54,719 bases of DNA from Lewinellaceae bacterium (GTDB lineage: Bacteria; Bacteroidota; Bacteroidia; Chitinophagales; Saprospiraceae). Made by a program: the position numbers and the translations under genes. The DNA lies in contig JADJUJ010000026.1 of the NCBI GenBank assembly GCA_016710765.1, positions 1 to 54,719 on the forward strand, read 5' to 3'. Position 1 is the first letter of the stretch; each line of letters opens with the position of its first letter. Of this stretch, positions 40,211 through 50,319 are shown one piece after another. The notes below the pieces were generated by a model. That model did no database searches and was not told where the DNA came from. It saw only the letters and a program-made list of their open reading frames with translations.

Positions 40211-40297
40211 TGTCTGAACCTCAGGCATAGGTGGTCCCGTGTATGCGGGAGCATTTTGTCGGGCTCAGCGCCGATGGTCACCGTCGGACGATCATTA

Positions 40298-40331
40298 GGA
40301 CTTTCCGAACACCACTGTGTTCGGGAAGTCC
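40298..40331 (+). terminator. Hairpin terminator
   Basis: GGACTTTCCGAACAC (40298-40312) pairs with GTGTTCGGGAAGTCC (40317-40331), with one T-G wobble and a four-base loop, followed by a short T-run. It ends the HU/TPR/small-protein cluster. Confidence 0.7.
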
Positions 40332-40695
40332 TTTACGACGATCTGTTGCTTGCTACATTTCCAGGGTTTCATCGCCTTGCAGTGTAGTCGGCTGGATAGT
40401 CCGGACGCCATGACCTCCTTTTGTTGGTTGTACCTGTTATAAAGAGCAAGCATTTCGAATACCCTTCGTGGTAAAAAAAAGACGCTTCCCCAAAGAGCCG
40501 ACCCCTTTGCCTTCCCCAATGGCATTCCCCTTGCTCGCATAACGCACGCCTCCCGGCGTCAACCTCCACTGACGGCTTTTCGACGGCCCTCCTTGACGCC
40601 CACACTGGCTGCCGGTGATTGGTCGAAGGGCTTTACTTGCCCAAAACCAGCTGCCAGCAGTAACCACCACTGCCTGTCAAACCACATCAACCGTC
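40332..40695. other. Unassigned stretch before the RNase gene
   Basis: About 360 bases. Overlapping open frames on both strands have no recognisable homology or consistent composition. It should hold the promoter and leader of the RNase E/G gene; no clear -7 box seen. RNase E of other bacteria autoregulates through its leader, so a structured leader is possible. Confidence 0.4.
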
Positions 40696-42245
40696 GTGGA
40701 AAAAGAACTAATCATAAATGCCACTTCAACCGGGGTCGATATCGCACTACTGGAGAATGGCAGGCTCACTGAGCTGCACTACCAAAAAACCAACAACAAC
40801 TTTACTGTAGGGGATATTCTTGTGGGTAAAATACGCAAGATGATGCCTGGCCTCAATGCTGCTTTTGTCGACATTGGCTATAGAAAAGATGCCTTTCTGC
40901 ACTACACCGATTTGGGCCCCCAGCTTAAGTCTGTAATTAAATGGTCGAACGGCGTGGTCAATGGCAGCATCAACACCCACAAACTCGACAATTTTAAATT
41001 TGAAGATGAAATTGTCAAGACGGGCAAAGTCGATCAGGTATTGAATAAACGCTGGCCTGTAGTCGTCCAGATACTAAAAGAACCCATCTCTACCAAGGGC
41101 CCCCGCTTGTCCTGCGAACTCACCTTGCCTGGCCGTTACATGGTACTTACACCCTTCAATAATGTGGTGTCTGTTTCAAAAAAAATCGGCAGCAACGAAG
41201 AGCGCAAACGCCTTCAAATGCTTGCAGAGAGTATTCGGCCCAAGAACTTTGGTATGATTGTTCGTACAGCGTCTGAGGGTAAAAAAGTAGCGGAACTGCA
41301 TGAGGAACTGACCAGTCTGCTGGCCAAATGGGAGGAGATCTACCGCCAATTAAAAGTGGTTGTGCCTCCCAGTAAATTGCTTTCTGAACTAGATAAGCCA
41401 GCGAGTGTATTGCGGGATCTGTTGTCCGATTCGTTTTCCAACATCATTGTCAATGATGTCGATATCTATAACGATATCAAGTCTTACCTGCAAACGATCA
41501 GCCCCCAACTTGCGCACATCGTCCAGCACCATACCAGCAGCAAACCGATTTTTGATGCGCATGGCATTACCAAACAGATAAAATCTTCGTTTGGAAAAAC
41601 GGCTACCATGTCGAGTGGCGCCTACGTCATCATTGAAAAGACGGAGGCCATGCACGTGATCGATGTGAACAGCGGGCATAAGATGGCTACCCAGGACGTC
41701 GATCAGACCATTTATAACGTCAACCTCGAAGCCGCAGAGAAATTGCCCGGCAAATCCGGCTGCGCGATATTGGTGGATTGATCGTAATCGACTTTATCGA
41801 CATGCGCAATGCGGAAAACCGGAAATTGCTCAGTAAGGCAATGGAAGGCTTTATGCGGAAGGATCGCGCCCAGCATACCATTTTGCCGTTGTCGAAATTT
41901 GGGTTGATGCAGATTACCCGAGAACGCACCCGGCCGGAAGTCATGGTGGACACGGCGGAATCCTGCCCCACCTGCAATGGTACTGGCAAAGTGAATGCTA
42001 CCATTCTCATTACCGACGATATTGATCGCGACCTGGAATTCATCATGCAATCGAGGCCAAAATCAAAATTGCTGCTTTATGTGCATCCTTACCTGGAGGC
42101 CTACCTGAAAAAAGGTTTTCCCAGCTTGCGCATGAAATGGTTCTTCAAGTACAACAAGTGGGTAAAAGTGAAAGCCAATGGCGATTATATGCTGTCGGAA
42201 TACCGCTTTTACGATGGCATTGATGATGAAATCCGAATGAATTAA
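40696..42245 (+). pseudogene. rng: Ribonuclease E/G family protein, one frameshift
   Basis: The likely start is the GTG at 40696 (V/MEKELIINATSTGVDIALLE), matching the RNase G N-terminus. An S1-like part follows (VGDILVGKIRKMMPGLNAAF, VDIGYRKDAFLHYTDLG), then the DNase-I-like catalytic part with VIDVNSGH, and after one missing base near 41738 the IGGLIVIDFIDM motif (the second Mg-binding Asp). The zinc-link CPTCNGTGKV is present near residue 430. Joined about 516 residues. It processes and degrades RNA, including rRNA precursors. The single break is very likely a base-call error, since this is a core gene. Confidence 0.91.
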
Positions 42246-42310
42246 ACCGGGTTTTGGCGAGTGGGGCTGAAATACGCTTTGGCCACGCGCGCTTGAAACC
42301 CTTTTTATAC

Positions 42311-42341
42311 CAACAAGGCCCCGAATTTCGGGGCCTTGTTG
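42311..42341. terminator. Terminator between convergent genes
   Basis: A 15-bp perfect stem (CAACAAGGCCCCGAA with TTCGGGGCCTTGTTG, one-base loop T). It lies between the RNase gene and the convergent pyruvate-kinase-like gene. No long T-run. Confidence 0.8.
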
Positions 42342-42351
42342 CGTTGAAGGG

Positions 42352-43839
42352 CTATCTGCTGTTGATAAATCGCTCGGCAATACCAAGCGGGCGAAATACA
42401 TATCGTTTTTTCAGGTGGTGGCCACCACTTCTGTGCAGGATGTTGCGCAGGGCTGCCAGTACGAGCAAAAGGTGCTTACCTTTGTTCAGCATTACACATT
42501 CTGCGTGCGTTGCATAGGCCGCATCCGTAAGCTCTGAGCGGGTGGCCAGACCACTTTTGTTCAGTGATTCCAGCACCTGGGTTGCCCAGATAACCGGCGC
42601 GTGGGCGGCCTCACTCAACCACAAAATTTCTTCCTGTATCTCACTGAGCCGCTCAAACCCGATTTCAACAGCCAGGTCGCCACGAGCGATCATGACCCCG
42701 AAAAGTGGTTCCTTCATGCCTTGCAGCAACAACCCCGGGAGGTTTTGGGCAGCATCATAAGTTTCAATCTTAAGCACAATGGGAATGGGTTTTCGCTTTG
42801 GGCGTTTCAAGAGTGATTGTAACTCGGCCACATCTTCCGGTTTTCGAACAAAGGAAAATCCCACAATGTCGGCATGCGTGTGTGCAAATGGTATCACGGA
42901 TTTATCGTAGGCCGTCAGACTCCAGGTGTCCAGGGCTGTATCCGGAAAGTTGATGCCCTTGCCGTTTTTGAGTTTGTTCTTTTCGCCAGAAATGCGAAGC
43001 ATCTCCAGCGTAGCAATGTCATCATCAATCGACAGCACTGCTGCTTCGAATAAGCCATCGTCAAACAGGACCCGGTCCCCAGGCTGCAAACAGGCTATGA
43101 CACCCGGGAGGGTGCAGGCTACCATTTTTTGCCGGGAAGGAACAGGCGAGTCGGGTTCTACCATGTAGAAAATTTCTTTTTCTGAAATCTTCATGGCGCC
43201 CTTTTTTCGGCCTTTGGAAGGGAGTGCTATCCGCAATTTTGGCCCCGCCAGGTCGAGGTATATCTTGCAGGGGTGACCACTCGCCCGCGATGCTTTTTTT
43301 ATGTTTTGCACCATTCTTAACCAGGTGCTTTCGTCGTCGTGGGCGCAATTGATGCGGGCTATATTCATGCCGGCAAGCAGCAGGTTTTTTACCCCGGCAT
43401 AGTCATCAGCCATGGCTGTATCCATGGTCACCATCAAATGCGGAATGTTGGGATTGACTTTTGGGCCGAATAAAACATTGGCCCGCTGGTTCATGAGTTT
43501 GCCACTGTACAGAAAATCGATCTTTGAAATTTCGTTTTCCGGGAGGGTTTCTCCCAGCCTTTCCAGCACGGCCTCCACCTGCCGGAGCGCATGACTTTCG
43601 GAACTGGCCAGGGAAGAGAGCCCTGCTGCATGCAATTCGTTTTGGATATCCCGTAAATCTTCTGCGCGCATGGCCAGGTAATGGAGCAAATTGGCAGCAC
43701 TGGAACGCTGAGACGGGTGAATGTCGTTAAGTTTGTCCTCCCACAAAGCTGCTGTATCCAGCATGGTGCTGCGCATCTGGTAAAGCGGAGGAACAAGATG
43801 TCCCCACCTATTTGCTTTCACAGGCGTGCTTGTTTTCAT
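42352..43839 (-). CDS. Pyruvate-kinase-like protein with an N-terminal extension and no C-terminal PK domain
   Basis: 495 residues. The first about 125 residues are a helical extension (LWEDKLNDIHPSQRSSAANL). The PK barrel follows, with NIARINCAHDDESTW, IYLDLAGPKLRI, LKIET (catalytic Lys, Mg-binding Glu), GVMIARGDLAVEIG (Mg-binding Asp) and WATQVLESLNKSG, then SELTDAAYATHAECVMLNKG. The usual PK_C allosteric domain of about 120 residues is absent; the protein ends soon after. Likely phosphoenolpyruvate-utilising, but possibly with a different function from glycolytic PK. The frame is intact. Confidence 0.82.
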   Translation of the reverse strand: MKTSTPVKANRWGHLVPPLYQMRSTMLDTAALWEDKLNDIHPSQRSSAANLLHYLAMRAEDLRDIQNELHAAGLSSLASSESHALRQVEAVLERLGETLPENEISKIDFLYSGKLMNQRANVLFGPKVNPNIPHLMVTMDTAMADDYAGVKNLLLAGMNIARINCAHDDESTWLRMVQNIKKASRASGHPCKIYLDLAGPKLRIALPSKGRKKGAMKISEKEIFYMVEPDSPVPSRQKMVACTLPGVIACLQPGDRVLFDDGLFEAAVLSIDDDIATLEMLRISGEKNKLKNGKGINFPDTALDTWSLTAYDKSVIPFAHTHADIVGFSFVRKPEDVAELQSLLKRPKRKPIPIVLKIETYDAAQNLPGLLLQGMKEPLFGVMIARGDLAVEIGFERLSEIQEEILWLSEAAHAPVIWATQVLESLNKSGLATRSELTDAAYATHAECVMLNKGKHLLLVLAALRNILHRSGGHHLKKRYVFRPLGIAERFINSR

Positions 43840-44154
43840 AGGAACGAATTTTCCTACAAAGAAACAGGGAGCCTCCCCAAATGCGAATGATATGCATCAG
43901 TTGAAACTATGATGCTGTATACAGGGTGAGTACAACATCATTTACAAGCAATCGGAGGAAACCATTATGGCAGTTGCCAAAATGTTAAACCCGCACACGT
44001 GCTAAAAATGCGGGCAGTTGCATTTTGGCTTGAACAGGCTGCAACTTTCAGCCAAAAACATACCCACTACCAATAAAAAAAAGAGCACGCGCCACCAATT
44101 AATTTTTTTCATAGCCAAAAACATGTTTATTTTACCAACGCGAATGTAAATAAT
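43840..44154. other. Intergenic region between divergent genes
   Basis: About 315 bases between the pyruvate-kinase-like gene (minus) and the glycosyltransferase gene (plus). It should hold both promoters. No gene or strong structure seen. Confidence 0.4.
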
Positions 44155-45300
44155 TTGATCGGTCACGATGTATTATTTAACCTTTTTAGCACTATTTATC
44201 GCAATACTTGCCCCGCTTTGAAACGAATATTGGTTACGCCCCTGAATTGGGGCCTTGGACATGCCACACGATCTATACCGCTGATTCGCGCTTTAGAATC
44301 GGCCGGATGGGAGCCTGTGCTGGCTTCCGACGGCGCTGCGCTCCAATTGTTGCGGGTAGAATTTCCACACCTGCCTTGTTTCGAACTACCTACTTATGGT
44401 ATCCGGTATGCCGGCAACAATATGATCCGAAACATGGCCTGGCAATCACCCAGGATACTGTATGCCATCCGTGCGGAGCATGCAGCAGTGAAACAATTGG
44501 TGACCAAGCATCAAATCAAGGGTATTCTGTCGGATAATCGGTATGGATGCTTTGATGCTCGGATTAGCAGTGTTTTGCTAACCCACCAACTGAAAATGAG
44601 GGTTCCTGTGCCTGCCCTTCAGTGGACTGTCAACGGATTGCTACGGCTGGCATTTGCAAAATTTGATGGCATTTGGGTGCCAGATGCCCCTGGAACACCC
44701 AACCTTACCGGCGCCTTATCGCACGGCACGTTTCGTCACCCGAATATCCGCTATACCGGTATTTTGAGCCGAATGAATGTATACCCCCGGGATGAAGATT
44801 ACGACGTTGCGGTAATTCTTTCGGGCCCTGAACCACAGCGCAGTATCCTTGAGGAAAAATTACTGGGGGAGGCCATGTTGATGCCTCAAAAATTCATCTT
44901 TATTCAGGGTAAACCCAAAACCCGAAAGCACCATTTTGTTGCCGACAACATTGAGGTGGTCTCTTACCTGAGTTCCAAAGAGTTGAACGATGTCATGCTG
45001 TCCAGCCATGCCATTGTTTGCCGCTCCGGGTACAGCAGTATCATGGACCTTGCTGCATTGGGGAAAAAAGCCTTGCTCATACCAACGCCAGGCCAAACCG
45101 AACAGGAATACCTGGGGGAACAATTGCGCATGCAAGGGTGCTTTGTCACCCAGCCACAGGATAAAATTCGACTGCAGGAAGGTTTGGATGCATTACAACA
45201 TACTACCGGGCTCGACGCATCGGCTTACCATTGGGGTGGTTACGAGTCGGTACTGAAGGAGTGGCTGGAAGGTCTTGATGCACAGCCAACCGCCGGATGA
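44155..45300 (+). CDS. Glycosyltransferase (GT-B, GT28/MGT-like)
   Basis: 381 residues. The first Rossmann domain starts RILVTPLNWGLGHATRSIPL, with the GLGHxxR motif seen in MurG/MGT-type and related UDP-sugar enzymes. The second domain has YDVAVILSGPEPQRSILEEK, FIFIQGKP, VVSYLSSKELNDVMLSSHAI and CRSGYSSIMDLAALGKKALL, then IPTPGQTEQEYLGEQL, the typical nucleotide-sugar-binding region. A TTG at 44218 just before KRILVT is an alternative start. Acceptor unknown. It abuts the convergent pth gene (stops are adjacent). Confidence 0.85.
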   Translation: MIGHDVLFNLFSTIYRNTCPALKRILVTPLNWGLGHATRSIPLIRALESAGWEPVLASDGAALQLLRVEFPHLPCFELPTYGIRYAGNNMIRNMAWQSPRILYAIRAEHAAVKQLVTKHQIKGILSDNRYGCFDARISSVLLTHQLKMRVPVPALQWTVNGLLRLAFAKFDGIWVPDAPGTPNLTGALSHGTFRHPNIRYTGILSRMNVYPRDEDYDVAVILSGPEPQRSILEEKLLGEAMLMPQKFIFIQGKPKTRKHHFVADNIEVVSYLSSKELNDVMLSSHAIVCRSGYSSIMDLAALGKKALLIPTPGQTEQEYLGEQLRMQGCFVTQPQDKIRLQEGLDALQHTTGLDASAYHWGGYESVLKEWLEGLDAQPTAG

Positions 45301-45864
45301 TCAAGGTCGCGAAAGCACATTCATGGCCCGCGTGATTCCAATAGTAGCGAATGCTTTGATCACTTCTGTTGACTTTTCCAGAATATGCGGTAGTTCTGCC
45401 GCTTCGTCGTTGGTCCATTTGCCGAGCACAAAATTAACCTGACGACCTTTGTTGAAATTGTCGCCGATGCCCACCCGAAGGCGTGGATAGGCATCGCTGT
45501 TGAGCAATTCCTGGATACTTTTCAGGCCATTGTGTCCGCCATCGGAGCCTTTGGGCCGTAAGCGCTGTTTCCCAAACACCAGGTTCAGGTCGTCGCAGAC
45601 GACCAGAATGTTTTCCGGTTCAATTTTTTCTTTTTGCATCCAGTAGCGCACCGCTTTTCCACTCAGGTTCATGTACGTGTGTGGCTTTAGGAGCAAAAGG
45701 GTACGCCCTTTGTATTTCACTTCTGCCAACTCGCCGTGGTGATCCATCCGCCATTTTCCTTCCAGTTGGGTGCACAACAGATTCACTACGGCAAAACCGA
45801 TGTTGTGGCGGGTGTCTGCATATTCCGAACCCGGATTGCCCAGTCCTGTTATCAGGTATTTCAT
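45301..45864 (-). CDS. pth: Peptidyl-tRNA hydrolase
   Basis: 187 residues from the ATG at 45864 (MKYLITGLGNPGSEYADTRH). Catalytic and binding residues are in place: RHNIGF (His20), HTYMNLSG (Asn), VVCDDLNL (Asp93) and GSDGGHNGLKSI (Asn114). It releases tRNA from peptidyl-tRNAs that drop off the ribosome. The longer open frame upstream lacks the conserved start. The frame is intact. Convergent with the glycosyltransferase gene. Confidence 0.96.
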   Translation of the reverse strand: MKYLITGLGNPGSEYADTRHNIGFAVVNLLCTQLEGKWRMDHHGELAEVKYKGRTLLLLKPHTYMNLSGKAVRYWMQKEKIEPENILVVCDDLNLVFGKQRLRPKGSDGGHNGLKSIQELLNSDAYPRLRVGIGDNFNKGRQVNFVLGKWTNDEAAELPHILEKSTEVIKAFATIGITRAMNVLSRP

Positions 45865-46049
45865 GCCGCAAATGTAAAGATGTTTGAGAAGGGCGGCGCC
45901 CGGCAAAATGGCGCTTCGCTTTTGCTGTTTTTAAGCAAATACATCAATGGATTGCTAATAGCCGGCATTTTGAACAAATGTGTTTAAAAAATAGGCACCT
46001 TAAACGTTTTTTTGAAACACGAATATATGTTCACCTAAACCAAACACCT
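45865..46049. other. Intergenic region between divergent genes
   Basis: About 185 bases, carrying the pth and VWA-protein promoters. Nothing distinctive seen. Confidence 0.35.
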
Positions 46050-48150
46050 ATGAAACACCTTTCCCTATCCCTTTTGTTTCTGTTGTGCACCGCTACTGCA
46101 CTTTTAGGAAATGGCGTTGGCATCGTCAATGCCAATGCCGCCCAGTACCTGACCCTCTTGCGTTCTGATGTGCAGGTAAGGGTGGAAAATCAGATAGCCA
46201 TTACTGTTACGACCCAATGGTTTCGCAATGATTTGGCCACCAAGGCTTATTTCAAATACGGTTTCCCAATGCCCGACGGCGCCAGTGCGACCGGACTGCG
46301 CTGGTTGGAAAACGGCGTCTGGGAAACAGCCGATTTTAATGCGGAACCGCAGGATCCTACGCTGCCCGGCGGTGGTGGCGGCACTGGTGGTGGTACAACT
46401 AATTCAAATCTGAGCGCTTATTTAGGTCCAACCCCTGTATTTCCAAATCAAAGACACCCTCGCCGTCGACTCCATGATTGCCATTGAGCTGACATTTGTA
46501 CAATTGCTGCCTTACAAATTCGGGAATGTTACCTACCACTATCCCAACAAGTACACCCTGATCCAGTCAGCACCCCTGGAAATTCAGCAGTTTACCTTCG
46601 ATCTGGAGTCGTCGCGGATTATCGAGACGCTGGAGTTTCCCGGTTTTCCGGGCGCGCTCATTACCCAGGGCGCGTATGTGGGCAACATTGAAGACATGCT
46701 GATGAACCAAATCGCTGTTCAGGATTATACCGTAACCTATAGTTTGAACGCCGACGATTTGGGGCTGTTTGCTTTCAGCAATTATTTTCCGGAGGAACTG
46801 GGCTGTGACAATTATGGTAAGGGGTTCTGTGCCTTCATAGCAGAACCATCGCCAAACCCGGATGCGGAGATCATTCCAAAAGTATTTACGCTGATCATCG
46901 ACAACAGCGGCAGTATGCTGGGCAGCAAAATAGATCAGGCCAAAAATGCCGCCAAATTTATCGTGCAACACATGAATGAAGGCGACAAATTCAATATTGT
47001 TGTCTTTAACAGCACGGTGAGCACCATGGAGGGTAACCATGTGGTGTACAGCCCATCCACGGAATCGCAGGCCTTGACCTATATCAACAATATTTATGCC
47101 GGAGGCAGCACCAATATTTCCGGCGCCTTTGGAACAGCGATTCCGCAATTTTCAGACGATAACGACAACACCTACAACATCATCATCTTCCTCACCGATG
47201 GGGTAGCTACTGCCGGGATAACCGGTACGCCTCAAATTTTGTCGTACGTGCAAGCCCAGATTGCACAATACGAAGTCAATATCAGCATTTTTTGTTTTGG
47301 CATTGGCAACGATGTTGAAAAACCTTTGCTCACCCAATTGTCCAACAACAACAAAGGCATCGCCACTTTCCTGGAGAACAATGCATTGCAATCGGCCATC
47401 TCCGATTTTTACCTGACTGTTCGAAACCCTGTTTTATTGAATACTTCCATGAGTTTTTCACCTGATTTGGTACAGGAAACTTATCCACAGCCTTTGCCTA
47501 ACCTGTTCAAGGGCATTCAAATGCTGGTGGTAGGTCGGTATGTAGAACCGGCAGTGGTGCAGGTAGATTTTAATGGCGAGGCTTTTGGGGCTGCGGTGAA
47601 TTACCAGTACGATTTGGACCTGACGGCCACCGACAGTGCGAAGTACCATTTTTTACCAAAGTTATGGGCCAAGCAAAAAGCCGAACACCTGCTGCAACAA
47701 TATTATGCAGCCACAAGCCAGGTGGTTGCCGATGGGATACAGGAGGAGATCATCGCTTTGAGCTTGTGCTATGGTGTGCTGACGCCCTTTACGAGTTTTG
47801 AAGACAACAGCGGGGGCTCTTCCGCGGTCGAGGAATTTGACCGTTATGCCTATACAGCAGGTGAAAACCCTCTACAAGTCTTGTCTATTTCACCTTTGCC
47901 CGCCGACCAACCGGTTCGCATCCGCTTTGCCGTGCGCTCCGATCTTCCAGCTGCTGATGTGCAGATACGGATAGTAGATATACGGGGGGTAACCGTCAAT
48001 TCCTGGACCATGCGAAATCCCGGTATTGGGGAACATGAAACCATTTGGAATCTCCAGGACAGTGCAGGCAAACGCGCAGCATCTGGTGTTTACTGGATTC
48101 AACTACAATCGGGGAGCGCGCATACTGCTGCCAAACTGATCCTGAAATAG
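46050..48150 (+). pseudogene. Secreted VIT/VWA-domain protein with T9SS-type C-terminus, one frameshift
   Basis: Signal peptide MKHLSLSLLFLLCTATALLG. A VIT-like N-terminal domain (VENQIAITVTTQWFRND, FKYGFPMPDGASATG) is followed by a Gly/Thr-rich linker. The frame shifts at a CCCC run near 46434 and continues YFQIKDTLAVDSMIAIEL. The VWA domain shows a full MIDAS (DNSGSM at about residue 285, GGSTN, LTDGVAT). The C-terminus (LQVLSISPLPADQPVRIRF to SAHTAAKLILK) is a T9SS-type sorting domain. About 700 residues when joined. Resembles inter-alpha-trypsin-inhibitor heavy-chain-like proteins; likely surface protein binding. Confidence 0.85.
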
Positions 48151-48158
48151 AAAAAAAC

Positions 48159-48195
48159 GCGTCATCCCGGATGAAACGAACATTCGGGATGACGC
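48159..48195. terminator. Terminator between convergent genes
   Basis: GCGTCATCCCG (48159-48169) pairs perfectly with CGGGATGACGC (48185-48195), after a seven-A run that serves as the U-tract on the minus strand. Confidence 0.8.
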
Positions 48196-48204
48196 AAATT
48201 GGGT

Positions 48205-50298
48205 TTACTTGATTTCTATTGCACAACCACCACCTGCGGCAAGATCGAGCGCCAGGGTATCCCCTTTCCGAACAGTCTTTTTCGTGATGCTGACAGGGTA
48301 GGGGTTGTCTTTCCAGTGTGCACCGGGGCCGTCGGCATAGATGGTAGCCTCATAGGTTTTTCCAGCTTTGAGGAAATCGAGTTTCACATCAAAATGCCGA
48401 GGGTTTTCATCGGTGATGGAGCCGATGTACCAGTTGTCTTTGCCTTTTTCCCGACGGGCGTAGGTGATGTAATCACCAATGGAAGCGTTGATGACCCTGG
48501 ATTCCGAGTAGTCGAGGGGTACATCCCGGATAAACTGGAACACATCGAGCCGCTTTTCGTAATTTTCGGGGAGGTCGGCGGCCATGGCCAGCGGGGAGTA
48601 CATGGTGACGTACAGGGCCAATTGCTTGGCAACCGTGGTGTGCACCACTTCGGTTTTATCTGCCTTGTAGGTGCTCATGCGGGTTTCAAAAATACCGGGG
48701 GTGTAATCCATTGGTCCACCCAGCAATCGGTTGAAGGGCAGGATGGTCTCGTGCTCCGGTGGGTTGCCCCTGCTCCAGGCATTGAATTCGTTGCCACGAG
48801 CGGCTTCACAAGCCACCCAGTTGGGATAGGTTCGGCCCAGACCGCTGGGGCGTACGGGTTCGTGGGCATCGAGCATGATGTGGTTCTTAGCGGTGCGATC
48901 TGCCACACGCACGTAGTGGTTTACCATCCACTGGCCGTCGTGCCATTCTCCACGCGGGATGATTTGACCAACATAGCCAGTTTTTACAGCATCCATGTTG
49001 TACTTCTTCATGTAAGCGTAGGCATCGTCCATTTGTCGCTCATAACTGGGCACGGCTGCCGAAGTTTCGTGGTGCATGATGATTTTGACGCCTTTTTCTT
49101 TGGCATAACGCGTCAGTTCATCGATGTCGTAATCGGGGTAGGGTGTGGTAAAACTGAATACTTCGTCCTTCCATTTTCCGAACCAGTCTTCCCAGCCGGT
49201 GTTCCAGCCTTCCACCAGCACGCCATCGAACCCGTATTTGGCCGCAAAATCGATGTATTTCTTGGTATTGGCGGTGTTGGCACTGTGTTTCCCATGGGGA
49301 GCCCTGCCGGTTGCACTGCTCATGTCTTGTCCGCCGGCGTAATCCCAAGTGCCATTCCCTACATGCATTTCCCACCAGATGCCCACGTATTTTGTGGGGT
49401 GAATCCAGCTTACGTCGTCGAGTTTACTGGGGTCGTTCAGGTTGAGGATAAGTTTGGAATTCAGGATGCCGGCCGCGTCTTCGCTCAGCAAAATGGCGCG
49501 CCAAGGGGTATGAAAGGGTAGGGTATTGATGGATTTTACAGCGGGGTCGGGGCTGGGGATCAGGAAGGCTTTGAAACGGAGGTTTTTCACATCGGCTTGC
49601 AGGTGCATCGCTGCAAAGTCGACCAGAGCTGCCTCTGCGATGCTGATGTGTTTGCCATCGGCCATCCGCATGGTAAGGGGCGTTTGAACATTGGTTTTAT
49701 CGACGATGTGCTGTGCGCTGATGGCTACTTCCGCCTGGTTATAAGGATCGGTGTTGATTTCGCTGATCTTGCTGGTGGTGTAAACGTGTTCGTTGGAGTT
49801 GTAGTCGCCCGGAATCCACCATGCCGTATGGTCGCCGCCCATTTGAAAGGCGGTTTTTTCATCGGTAAAGGTGAGGGTGTTGTGTCCCTCGTCTTTGGGA
49901 AATTCGTATCGAAATCCGACGCCGTCGTTGAAGACCCGAAAGCGGATGTCCATTCGGTATTCGTCTTTGTTGATCAGGCGAACCAGCAGTTCGTTGTGCT
50001 GATCGCGAATATGGTCTACTTCGCCCATAACGGGTTTCCAGGTTTCATCGTGGCTGGTGATAGCAGCCGACACAAAGCGGAAGCCACCGGAAAGATCAGT
50101 TTCCTTGGTGGTAAAGCCAAGTGACGAGTTTTCAATGGCAAAAATACCCGCAAAGGCAACCCTGTATCCGGGATTGCCCTTAGCATCCAGGCTGAATTCC
50201 AGCATCACATTTTTTTGGGGTGAAAAAACGCGTTTGTTGGTTTGGGCGCTAAGCAATAGCGGTGCCACAAAGGCCAGAAATAAGATTAATCTTTTCAT
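48205..50298 (-). CDS. Glycoside hydrolase family 97
   Basis: 697 residues with a signal peptide (MKRLILFLAFVAPLLLSAQ). The GH97 beta-supersandwich plus TIM barrel is recognisable from GVGFRYEFPKDEG, TAWWIPGDYNSNEHVY, VGIWWEMHVGNGTW, DGVLVEGWNTGWEDWF, IMLDAHEPVRPSGLGRTYPN and ARGNEFNAWS (catalytic-base region). GH97 enzymes are exo-acting alpha-glucosidases or alpha-galactosidases of the SusB type, usually periplasmic. Which catalytic mode applies cannot be told here. Follows the SpaB_C-like gene by 21 bp on the same strand, so probably co-transcribed. The frame is intact. Confidence 0.93.
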   Translation of the reverse strand: MKRLILFLAFVAPLLLSAQTNKRVFSPQKNVMLEFSLDAKGNPGYRVAFAGIFAIENSSLGFTTKETDLSGGFRFVSAAITSHDETWKPVMGEVDHIRDQHNELLVRLINKDEYRMDIRFRVFNDGVGFRYEFPKDEGHNTLTFTDEKTAFQMGGDHTAWWIPGDYNSNEHVYTTSKISEINTDPYNQAEVAISAQHIVDKTNVQTPLTMRMADGKHISIAEAALVDFAAMHLQADVKNLRFKAFLIPSPDPAVKSINTLPFHTPWRAILLSEDAAGILNSKLILNLNDPSKLDDVSWIHPTKYVGIWWEMHVGNGTWDYAGGQDMSSATGRAPHGKHSANTANTKKYIDFAAKYGFDGVLVEGWNTGWEDWFGKWKDEVFSFTTPYPDYDIDELTRYAKEKGVKIIMHHETSAAVPSYERQMDDAYAYMKKYNMDAVKTGYVGQIIPRGEWHDGQWMVNHYVRVADRTAKNHIMLDAHEPVRPSGLGRTYPNWVACEAARGNEFNAWSRGNPPEHETILPFNRLLGGPMDYTPGIFETRMSTYKADKTEVVHTTVAKQLALYVTMYSPLAMAADLPENYEKRLDVFQFIRDVPLDYSESRVINASIGDYITYARREKGKDNWYIGSITDENPRHFDVKLDFLKAGKTYEATIYADGPGAHWKDNPYPVSITKKTVRKGDTLALDLAAGGGCAIEIK

Positions 50299-50319
50299 AT
50301 TATGCAGTGGTATTTGATG

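Noticed and set aside
48199..49521. A 440-codon plus-strand frame
   Set aside because: It lies entirely antisense to the GH97 gene, which has full family motifs; its own translation resembles no protein family.
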